Positions 55,514-64,000 of a stretch of 64,000 nt of DNA are shown one piece after another. The stretch lies in assembly GCA_009760855.2 (NCBI GenBank), contig WPIO01000061.1, forward strand, positions 1,836,001 through 1,900,000. Reading direction: 5' to 3'. Position 1 is the stretch's first letter; the number at the start of each line of letters is the position of its first letter. A program made the translations under genes and the position numbers. The notes beneath the pieces are model-generated. The model was not told the origin of the DNA. It did not search any database and worked only from the letters and a program-made list of their open reading frames with translations. Origin of the DNA: Cristatella mucedo (lineage: Eukaryota; Bryozoa; Phylactolaemata; Cristatellidae).

Positions 55514-56165
55514 AAATAATAATAATATTCATAATGCACTTAATAAAGAACCCTCAAATATCTCAATCTATTTCTGGGCACTTTACATTTGCTGCAAACG
55601 GAAACGCGATTGAATGGTAAGTAATATCATGCTTGATAAACAACATGAATAACATGGATAGGGGTTACATGCACAGGGTCACCTTGCAAATATGGTTGGT
55701 GGCAGCGTGAACCGTGTCAGCATGAATAAGCACACGGAGGACGAATCACAGGGACCCACTAAATGCTGTCCTAAATGGATGCGCTTTTAAATTATTTTTA
55801 GATGTGGTCAAGTCAGGGAATATTGTGGCGGAAGTTGGTAGGGAGTTCCAGGCTTTGGAAGCATACGAAGTAAATGCACGGTCTCCAAAGGATTTGAGGT
55901 TTGTGCGAGGTATTGGTAGACTGTTGGATTCCGAAAAGCAGGCGGTAAGACGCTTGGCCTGGTGGGGGAATAGATCTGAGAACTAGGCTGGAGCCAAAGA
56001 ATGAAGTGACCTAAAAGTGAGCGACACAACCTAGAAGTTGATTGGTTGCTTGACTGGTAGCCACTGCAGGTTGGCGAGAAGTGGTTTGACGTGGTACCTG
56101 CGACGCTTGCGACAGACAAGCCTAGCTGCGGAGTTGTGTACCAACTATAATCGCCGTATTACAAA
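55514..56165 (-). mobile_element. LINE family A (minus)
   Basis: Tail AATAATAATAATATTCATAA, hairpin CTGGGCACTTTACATTTGCT, 3' UTR, then antisense codons for FSSYA, ILPHQ and LVCRE up to GCCGGTAAGCCG. 5'-truncated, frameshifts. Confidence 0.88.
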
Positions 56166-57400
56166 TGCCGGTAAGCCGTGATTCCAAAAGCTAAATAGAA
56201 TGAAAGACGTTTACTTTTACCCGTCTTACGACACCACCTGCACCAAAATCCGCAGGTTGGGGAATGAGTTTTGGTTTGATCTGCTTTTTCCTTATTTTAA
56301 TCACTCTAGCCATTAGTGTGGAGCTAATTGTGCCCCTAATTCTTCCAAATAATCAGGCCCAGTGTATTGGACATCTGGTTTGCTGCAGTGCCGGAGACAA
56401 TTATATGCGACTAAGTATTACTAATTTTCCTTATGTTGAAAACACTAGTATTAAATATACTTTGTATTCAATATCTATTACCCCTAACTTGTATTATGGC
56501 CACTTGTTACAGGTACGTTCATATTTAATTTCGCTATTTAAATTAAAAATATTGTTTGTATATATTTAAGCTCTACACACTTCTTGGTTGATTTTAACCT
56601 ATCTCAGAATAATGTTTTTCTAATAAACAGGAAAAAGTGTTCCAATTTAATAATTGTTTGCAGATATAATCCTTACTACTTTAAAGAAAACTATGGATGT
56701 AGTGCTGTTCGTGATTTAAACAGCTAAGTGAGTTCACAATCAAACCTTCAACATTTATACTTCGAGTACCTACCTTGTATTTATGTGTAAGCCCTTAGGT
56801 TTTTCTTGACCAAATATTATTAAATGCAAAACAAGGCTTACTTGTTATTTAAGTGTACTTAAGCAACCGTTATTCTATAAAAGGCAACTTTTTACCAATT
56901 AAGGGTAAGATTCAAATTAGCGTGAAATTAATATTTGAATCTTTGGGAAATTCCTCATGCTGTGCCTCGCTTAGTTTTCTTTTACATTTGGAGTACCTTG
57001 CAAGTATTGGAACTGTGATTGTTATTTCGGTTCCAAGTAGATTTGAAAATTAGATTTTGCATGGTAAATGCAAGGGTTAAAAAGGAAGCTCTGATAGTAA
57101 ACCAATATTCCCCAACTGATGTTTGTAACATGACGAGTATTGGAAGGTGTCTAAAAATACACAATCTAACGATTATGAATAGTGACGTACGCCTGACAAG
57201 CTGGCACACTAATAACAGGCTCGAACATTTAGTGTTCGTGACATGCATTTCTACAGCTTACGTTTAATCTGTTAAGCCTCGGATGAAAATAGGGATTTTC
57301 GATTACGTCTCACTTTCGTAAGATATGGTTCCCGATATATGGAAACATAAACTTTCACCCGAAAACAAAAAAAGCCCACCTACTAAATTTGTTTCATTGC
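56166..57400. other. No gene recognised
   Basis: AT-rich DNA. A 101-codon plus frame at 56,264-56,569 starts with a hydrophobic stretch (LICFFLILITLAISVELIVP) but has no context, copy or domain; I do not call it. Confidence 0.4.
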
Positions 57401-57404
57401 CACT

Positions 57405-57860
57405 TTGTTTCATTGGAGAGTATACGGTCTCGGTCGAATATCCGAGCCCAGTGCCAGTTAGGAGAACATTTTTTTGACGGTCATCAAATTACAACCACCG
57501 GTATGGCCACCATGGCAATTCCAGGATTTGACGCATTTGTTTACACCATATAGAATAATACTTTAGAAGTCAGCCAAACAATTAGAACCTTCGGATCGCC
57601 TGAATTAAAATAAATTGATTTTGGATCAGCTTTATATGCACGCAACACCTAGTAAGTTAGCTATTTGCAACGACACCAACGGTTTTCCCAAAATCAGTCG
57701 CTAATTTAAAATATTTTAGCCCACTACTTGGCAAATTTTGTAATTGTTTTAAACGTTTATAAAATGCATTTTCCTTGACTTATTCTACTGTTTTTAGTTA
57801 ATATAATCAAAGAATTACTTCATCCGTATATGTAGCACCTTTGTATAATAAAATGCAGGA
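57405..57860 (+). pseudogene. Makorin-like gene copy P2: inverted 3' end
   Basis: On the plus strand the frame GEYTVSVEYPSPVPVRRTFF aligns with GVYSVEVKHPSPVPEGRTFF at the end of exon 3. One extra T then shifts the frame, after which DGHQITTTGMATMAIPGFDA and FVYTI-stop align with NLQITIPGG...IMPGFDIFVEKS. The 3' flank to 57,860 also matches 44,100-44,473. Upstream homology ends at about 57,405, so the zinc fingers are missing. Truncated and frameshifted; a pseudogene. Confidence 0.75.
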
Positions 57861-57916
57861 TTCTATGTCAATTTTAAAAATCCAAAGTTAATTTAGATAA
57901 ATTAGTAAAAATAAAA

Positions 57917-58150
57917 TAATGACAATTATATTATTCCACCCCTCAGAGAACTGTCTGTTTTGGGACTTTTTAATCAGGTTGGCCGCAAAGGAAGCATGAT
58001 TGAATGCTTAGTCTTAGCATACTTAGTGAAAACGAATAGAACAATCATATGGGTGACATGCTCAGGTCAGCATGCAAATATGGTTAGTGGCAGCATGCAC
58101 TATCAGCGTGCATAAGGACGAGACAATCGCATTAACCCACTTGACCCAAT
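57917..58150 (-). mobile_element. LINE family A, decayed 3' end (minus)
   Basis: CCTCAGAGAACTGTCTGTTT, GGTGACATGCTCAGGTCAGC and AATATGGTTAGTGGCAGCAT are the antisense 3' UTR. Tail nearly lost. Confidence 0.8.
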
Positions 58151-58199
58151 TTACCAAAATACTTTAAGAAGCCCACCTACTAAATTATTTTGGTTGCCA

Positions 58200-58960
58200 C
58201 GGGATATTTTTGGGCAGAGGCTGAGCCACGGCCAATCAGGAAAAGGCATTGCCATCTTTGACCGTGTATTTTGGCTCGTGGTTCACACGATGCGTATACC
58301 AACCTCCCGACTAATACCATCAACTATTTCTCTTAAATTCTGTCGAAGGTGACCACAAAAGTCCTGCAGTACATATGTGGTATTTTGGTTTGCCGTTTTT
58401 CGTTATTCTCATTTTTAGCCTGGGTAGAATAAAGGGATATAGGTATTTTTTTAATTTGGAGACGTTTCTAGTTTCGCCTTCCAGCGACTGAAATTCTTGC
58501 CTCTTCCATAAATAAATGAATCTCTTTAACCTCTGTGGATCATTAATCAGTGCAAGTGAGATAAAGCTATAATGTAACTCGCCTCTGCCAAGTTATATTG
58601 AAGTGTTAAAGTGCCTTCATACTTCCACTTAGCTTTGAACTTCATACATTATTGTCTATTTTCTGTAGCTTATCAACGCGAAACTAGCTGGGAATACATA
58701 AATGTGAACGGCGGTTGACAGATACGACGACTCCTAAAAATAGCAAATATTCATGCATTTTTAAGAGAACCTGACTTTTGATGGAAAAAAGTAGACTGAC
58801 AACCTATTTTTTTCCACTATTTACAATGTGGAGAAAACCAAATAATTCCTAAAGAATTACGTAGCATCAACAGGTAACAGGTAAAGAATATTTCAAAGTT
58901 CGTTTAAGGAGGAACGGCACTGGTAGCAGCAGTTTAAACAAAGTCTAGAGCATGTGGGTT
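58200..58960 (-). pseudogene. Makorin-like gene copy P3: broken RING exon 2
   Basis: Collinear with 45,600-46,270 of the gene. The exon counterpart is 58,733-58,623: the acceptor is kept (CTATTTTTAG|GAGTCG), but a small deletion changes the CPIC start (now SRRICQPPF) and a later shift leads to a stop after QLVSR. GTATGA stands in for the donor. Introns on both sides (GCCTCTTCCATAAATAAATG, GGTAACAGGTAAAG) match. Lies on the same strand as the intact gene and next to the inverted copy P2. Confidence 0.7.
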
Positions 58961-59074
58961 TAAAAAATTAGATAACAATTCTTATTTATCACACAATTTA
59001 GAAAGTTGATGGAAGTCATATTATGCATATTTTAGCTGTGCGAGGCCTGACGCTACGAATCATCTTCGCTTTCT

Positions 59075-59215
59075 GATGCACTGCATGTCTACCAATTTTA
59101 AGCTTGTAGAAACTGAGTGTTTTACCGTTAACCATTTGACCACACTTCCATTGCAGCTGAGGGAATGTCCGTAGAATGCGTCAAGGCTCTCTGAAGGCGT
59201 TCCTAAACTCTACAC
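59075..59215 (+). mobile_element. LINE family A, faint 3' end
   Basis: ACCATTTGACCACACTTCCA, GCAGCTGAGGGAATGT and CTCTCTGAAGGCGTTCCTAA follow the order of the LINE A 3' UTR (ACCATTC.ATTGCATTTCA, GCAGCAAATG, CTCTGAGGGCG). Strongly decayed. Confidence 0.5.
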
Positions 59216-59790
59216 AAACAATTTGAATGTATTTTTCTACCATATATAGAAAATTAAATCTCTCGCTATGCAAGCTGCAGCCGATTCACGGAAAGTAATA
59301 CAAAATAGTTGGTGGCAACGTTCGCAAGCTGCCGCAATATTAGGAATTACAAAGAGTTCAATCTCTTTTCATCAGACTGTTAGCGTGTTAACAAATTTAG
59401 TGCTTTTTAAACTGCTCGGACTATTGCAAATTATATTTATTTTAGGAATTACATGCCTAGGTGGTATTCAAGCAAATGCCATGAGCGTCCAGCATCTCTG
59501 TATAACTTTGCTGTCTTATAGGGGATGGCTGGGTGCGACTCATGTGCTCGAAATTCAGTTCTGGCATTCTAATGCAGCCAAATCGGGACAGCTTTTTTTA
59601 TGAGACTCCCTGTACACTTACTCATCGTAAAGCAAATATTGGAAACCATAATTTACTGCAGCTTTTTAATTAATATAACTAGTTTACCACAATGATTTTT
59701 TCTTGGCGAATAAAATGGTCACTGGGAGACTGCAGCTGTTGATTAACGGCTGCTACGCTAATTTAACGTTTTGGGAGTTTCGTGGTTTGA
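59216..59790. other. No gene recognised
   Basis: A plus frame of 111 codons (59,268-59,603) has no domain or homologue that I can name. Confidence 0.4.
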
Positions 59791-59799
59791 CATTTTACT

Positions 59800-60310
59800 G
59801 AAAGAGCTCAAGTTTCTAGCAGTTGATCTTCGAATTCAAATTTAAGATCCGAGGATGACCGACGAGGCTCTCTTGACCTCGGATTCTTCATACCTATCTG
59901 AACTGCTGGACCATTTTCAGCCTCATCGTGCCCTCGGGTCCTGTGTGTACAATGCATTGTCTTTTTTTTCATCCGACTAAAGTCAATGTGAGACAGAAGC
60001 TTAAGAAGCTTTTCATCTGAAGGTAGTAGATTGTGCACCTTAAATCCGCCTACTTACATAACGAAATATATTCTCCTGATACTTACTGGAAAAACACCAC
60101 TTTTCCAGGTGTCCTTAGCTGCTAAATGCCGTGTTTGACTTCCTCAGCATCTTTCATGTCTCAGCTACGGTCCTCGCTTTCTCTAGGTTGTGTGAAAGGG
60201 AGTCAGTTGGCTACGAAATGCCTACCAAAAGCAGCCTAAGCTTTGATTGCTTAATAGAAAAACCTCCTGAGTAACCCCAACGTAGTAGTCGTGAGGTTGT
60301 GGTCAGAGAT
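59800..60310 (+). mobile_element. LINE family B, decayed 3' end
   Basis: SYLSELLDHFQPHRALGSC at 59,890-59,945 matches SYLAELLHQFQPVRALRSC; then GACAGAAGCTTAAG (DRSFS), GCTACGAAATGCCTACCAAA and the 3' UTR. Frames broken. Confidence 0.8.
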
Positions 60311-60544
60311 GGATTTAACATTTTTTCCTGGTTGTGAAGCTCACGGTCGGACCAGGGTATTGGCTGCTTGTAATGAAGATCTCCTAGCATGTCGGACGGA
60401 GAAAATTTTTTACAATCGTAATGTCAATTATTAGTATTTTACATTTCTTGGCACCCTCACGGAACTTATTCGAATCAATTTACATCTGCCGTAAAGGATG
60501 GGCTATCGAACGGTTACTGATTGCATGCCCTATAAACGCAAGAA
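60311..60544. other. No gene recognised
   Basis: Unique AT-rich stretch; a weak ACCCTCACGGAACTTATTCG with TTTACATCTGCCG at 60,460-60,500 resembles an eroded minus-strand LINE A tail. Confidence 0.4.
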
Positions 60545-61095
60545 TACAATGGTTAAGTCATGTGATGTAATGTAAGGTAATGTATCTTCGTCCGTAACTC
60601 CAAAGCAACAAAGACTAGATTGCTGTTAGGCAGGATAGTTGTGCACGGTGCAATCACAGCCTGCGCGGCTTTCAGTAAGCATTCGGAAGATAGAAAATTT
60701 CATTTTACACACGATGGCAAAGAGGAGAGTATGGCAGAGTCAGAAGAGCAGCTGAAGTAGTGATTAGCATGAAAGCATGGCAGCTCAGGACCGCTGCAAA
60801 GGATGTAGCATGTTCTACAGCGGAAGAGTAGCCGCCGTGGTGTAAGAACTGTGGAAACGAGTCCCACAGTCCAGGACCTGCAGTGCTACAGCTTCTGTCG
60901 CCAACGGTCTTTAAGTGAGGGAATGGAACAGCTAATTGATCGTCCATGCACGCCCTGAGGATGCGAGAAGGCTGAAACTTATGCAGCAGTTCATCTGGGT
61001 AGGGAGGAGCCAAGCCGAAGCGTGCCTTGGGAGTCAGCGTAAGAACTTTGGTCTGTATCAATCCATCAACCGGCAGCCATCATAGCTCTTTTACG
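60545..61095 (-). mobile_element. LINE family B, 3' end (minus)
   Basis: Tail GATGTAATGTAAGGTAATGT at 60,565-60,584, antisense 3' UTR, then an open minus frame 61,061-60,705: QTKVLTLTPKARFGLAPPYP, LLHKFQPSRILRACMDDQLA, LKTVGDRSCSTAGPGLWDS. Upstream WWLPVD matches GWLPVE. Joins LINE A sequence at about 61,100. Confidence 0.87.
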
Positions 61096-61104
61096 ACAGC
61101 CAAC

Positions 61105-61545
61105 GTGGTCAAACCTCTTAGACTTGAAAACTGGGTCAAGTCAGGGGATATCATGGCAGAAGGAGGGAGGAATTTCCAGGCTTCGGCAGAATGCGACCTA
61201 AAATGCACAGTCTCCAGAGGATTTGAGGTTTGTGCTAGGTATAGGTGTAATGTTAGATTCCAAAAATCTGGCGGTACGATCCTTAGCCTAGTGGGGGAGT
61301 AGATCTGGTATGTAGGCTGGAGCCAAAAAATGGAGGGACCTAAAAGTGAGTGACAAAAATCTTGAAGGCGATCCGCCACTTTGGTGTTAGCCAGTGCAGG
61401 TCGGCAAGAAGTGGTATGACGTGGCAGTGCAACGCTAGCGACAGACAAACCAAGCTGCAGAGTTTTGCACAAGATGTAAGCACCTGATTGCACATGCCGG
61501 TTAGCTAGCAAGCAGTTAGAGAACTCAATATAGGATGTGATACAT
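61105..61545 (-). mobile_element. LINE family A, coding fragment (minus) without 3' end
   Basis: The minus frame 61,673-61,080 covers CLLANRHVQSGAYILCKTLQ, PRHTTSCRPALANTKVADRL, YLAQTSNPLETVHF and ends ISPDLTQFSS, the counterpart of TSPDLTTFKRN. The last residues, UTR and tail are missing; LINE B sequence follows directly. Confidence 0.82.
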
Positions 61546-61735
61546 AATAATAATAATAATGCACTTGATAAAGCGCCCTCGGAGAACTCAATCTTTTCTT
61601 TTAGGCGCTTTACATTCGCTGCAAAGGGAAGCGCGATTGAATGGTGAGCAATATCATGCTTGATAAACAACATGAATAAATAACCTGGTTAGGGGTGACA
61701 TGCTCAGGGTGAGCATGCAATATATACATGTGCAG
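61546..61735 (-). mobile_element. LINE family A, 3' end (minus)
   Basis: Tail (AAT)n at 61,546-61,560, hairpin AAAGCGCCCTC...TTAGGCGCTTTAC, then the antisense 3' UTR to AGGGTGAGCATGCAA. A separate, 5'-truncated insertion next to the coding fragment. Confidence 0.9.
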
Positions 61736-62620
61736 GGACCAGCTTAGATAAGATATCATTCGGTAGACAAGCCTACAGGATGCTGCACCGCCTGAAGACT
61801 CTTCTACTGAGATCCCGCCTTCAGAGGAGCAATAACCTTGCTCTTCTTTACTGCGTTGCACGTATCTTCCTCGAAATCGCGTGAACATCGCATAAGTTTC
61901 GGCATTTTCCTAGGATAGTGGTGGTGTGTAAGGACTATGGGAGGAAACTATACCTGCAATATAATGTGATATTTGTAATATGTAAGGTGTTTTATTTTCT
62001 CTTATTTGTCTAATGGTATATATAAGTCGATACGAGTGTAATAGGGACTAAATGTGGTTATTTCATATCTAGATTCTCTAGTGATGCTGAAAAACGTATT
62101 TAGGTCGTAATCAGGTTTGCTATTTGCTAACTACGATAATATTCGATTCGTAAATAAAGAATACAACTATGCGAAAATCCACTGCCCGCGGTAGAGTCTG
62201 GTACGGATTAACCGTGATAAACGAGGATTACATGTAAAAGCACACTAGTATTTCCCGTTTAAACGCTACAGGTCTAAGATGGTGCTGGGATATACTTTTT
62301 GAGAGGCCGCCGGCACTAGCGAGCGACCGGAAGTGCATATTACTTTAAGCAGTCACGTTGATTTTAATCGGCTTCCTTAAAGCTTGCGACAGGGTCTGAG
62401 CTACAAAGCTAAATCTTTTTCAGGAGTCACTGGGTGACTTTTTTGCAGATAGAAATAGGCATAAAAGTGAGCTTTGATAGCCTTCTAGGTCAAATCACCC
62501 CTCCCCTGCAGGTTCTCAGTGTGTCGTATTAGTCGATCTGAGAATGTATACTGAGGAGCATCTGTCGTTGTTCGTAAGTGACTAGGCTACAAGACCCGTT
62601 TTTGGCAAATGGCATGGTTT
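61736..62620. other. No gene recognised
   Basis: Unique sequence with a minus frame 61,610-61,888 that overlaps the LINE UTR and is not supported. Confidence 0.4.
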
Positions 62621-62626
62621 TCACGG

Positions 62627-62742
62627 GGTGATAATAATAATAATAATAATAATAATAATGCATTTGATAAAGCGCCCTCAGAGAACTTAATCTCATTCTA
62701 GGCGCTTTACATTTGCTGCAAAGTGAAATGCAATTGAAAGAT
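62627..62742 (-). mobile_element. LINE family A, short 3' end (minus)
   Basis: (AAT)n tail of about 32 bases, hairpin AAAGCGCCCTCAGAGAAC and CTAGGCGCTTTACATTTGCT, then AAATGCAATTGAAAG; truncated just past the hairpin. Little divergence, so probably young. Confidence 0.92.
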
Positions 62743-63461
62743 ATTAAATACTAATTTGAGGCATTGCCACAGTTGCGTCATAGAAACGCATTTTCGGCAA
62801 TCAAATCTCGGTTATGGATTTGTTAAATGACTTTCCCACGGAAAATTTTACTCTCGAAAAGCAATTGCTGCTTGCTGGAGACGTTAACAATAGCGATTGC
62901 CCGGTGCATCAGTTAGGCTCATTTCAGGCGTGCCTGCAGTATGTTGGAATGCTCAAATATATAAGTCCCTAGATATGTGACGTGAGCAATGCGGCGGACA
63001 TTGCCACCACTACTCATTTCTGCCAAGCTGAGCTTGTCACGCGCATAATAAACAGCTCGCATCTGGGCTGAATCTTTTTAAGTGTTCAGATTTCGTAACA
63101 TGCCGTGCATGTTAGGTTTGAGTTTTGTCATTCACATACAGTCTAATGCATTAACGCTGAGGAGGCTATAACTGTACATATGACTTATGCAGTCTTTATC
63201 GGTACCCAGTATGCTCTCCTAAATGACATGCAATTGTATATCTTGCTTGGCTGGTCATGACAGTAGGCCTGCGGCCCATTGATTAGCCATGTGGAATACT
63301 GCACCCCACCAAAAAATACGACCTTGTGGCTCTAACCCATCTCGATGACTGTGGCCTGCTGTTATTATGAGTACATGAAGCACAAATCCATCGTTTTTAG
63401 TTCCGCTGCATTCCACTCCTAAATACTAGATAGGATTTCACTTCTTATTCAATTGAGCATT
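62743..63461. other. No gene recognised
   Basis: Unique AT-rich sequence; no supported exon or repeat. Confidence 0.4.
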
Positions 63462-63635
63462 CATAATAATAATAATAATAACTAAATCTCTATCTAGGCA
63501 CTTCACATTTGCTGCAAAGGGAAATGCACTTAAATGGGGAGTAATATCATACTTGATAAATAAACAAATTGAATAACATGGTTAGGGGTGACATGCTCAG
63601 GGTCAGCATGCAAATGTGGTTAGTGACAGCTTATT
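63462..63635 (-). mobile_element. LINE family A, 3' end (minus)
   Basis: (AAT)n tail, a deletion of one hairpin arm (TAACTAAATCTCTATC, then CTAGGCACTTCACATTTGCT), then GGTTAGGGGTGACATGCTCA and GGGTCAGCATGCAAATGTGG. 5'-truncated. Confidence 0.9.
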
Positions 63636-64000
63636 CCGATACTAATTTTTTAGAGCAGGTATAATTTTAATTTTTGGAGCGATGCCTAAGCAAACAGAGT
63701 GAGTTGGTCAGTGGCTTAGACTGAGTGGCGATCTGCAGGGAGTACTTTTGTCTACTTCTCATTCTCTCCTGCTGATACAGAGTACGTCTGGTGTTTCTTA
63801 TCCGTTGCAGAATTTTCTTCGAGAATCCGTAGTTCTAATGAAACGTTTATGCGGAGACTTATGCATCTAATCAAAGGAACTTTTTTAGAGTATCCGCTTT
63901 TTTAATAACTGAAGCACCTAGGAACTTGCATGCCTATGGACGTTTATTCTCTTACCACTTCGAGTTGGCTCCAGGAGTCGGCAATGCTGCTGTCAACATA
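63636..64000. other. No gene recognised
   Basis: Unique sequence to the window end. Confidence 0.4.

Noticed and set aside
56264-56569. Small membrane protein
   Set aside because: Hydrophobic start only; AT-rich DNA gives such frames by chance and there is no copy, splice or domain support.

Overview
The window looks like repeat-rich nuclear DNA of a eukaryote, most likely an invertebrate animal; the phylum cannot be fixed from sequence alone. Reasons: spliced genes with GT-AG introns, APE-type non-LTR retrotransposons of the CR1/L2 kind with (ATT)n tails, a tRNA-derived SINE family, a Gypsy-type integrase, a Mutator-like transposase fragment and long microsatellites. No bacterial gene organisation is present. 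An 883-bp array of CCCTAAA/CCCTAAACAA repeats resembles the TTTAGGG telomere type, which is unusual for animals, so the taxonomic call stays open.

Layout. (1) 1-15,090: five degenerate tandem units of about 1.6 kb, each carrying decayed copies of the same unrecognised minus-strand protein. The array is broken by a ~1.65-kb insert of unknown nature, two LTR-like insertions and a 4-kb pair of LINE copies. (2) 15,090-26,180: mostly unique, AT-rich DNA with one convincing unrecognised two-exon gene (minus, 16,572-17,456), a weak candidate exon block (22.3-22.8 kb), one LINE copy and one SINE. (3) 26,180-36,000: a transposon graveyard with a second LINE family (B), two SINEs, a LINE with a restriction-like endonuclease (R2 superfamily), a Gypsy integrase, a 270-bp (TA)n tract, a Mutator-like transposase fragment and an LTR fragment. 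(4) 36,000-44,100: several LINE family A copies, one of which contains the telomere-like array in its 3' UTR, and a (TG)n tract. (5) 44,474-49,940: a minus-strand makorin-like gene (C3HC4 RING plus CCCH zinc finger) with three phase-consistent exons; its large intron holds a tandem duplication and four long near-perfect hairpins. (6) 50,560-64,000: more LINE A and B debris and at least three broken paralogous fragments of the makorin-like gene, two on the minus strand and one inverted.

LINE A copies share a 3' end with a conserved GC stem-loop and (ATT)n tail; LINE B copies end in ATACAT-type repeats. Only two genes look possibly functional: the makorin-like gene (a predicted E3 ubiquitin ligase or RNA-binding regulator) and the unrecognised gene at 16.6-17.5 kb. 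All mobile-element coding regions seen carry stops, frameshifts, truncations or, for the best LINE A copy, a changed reverse-transcriptase active site. No tRNA, rRNA or CRISPR was found.
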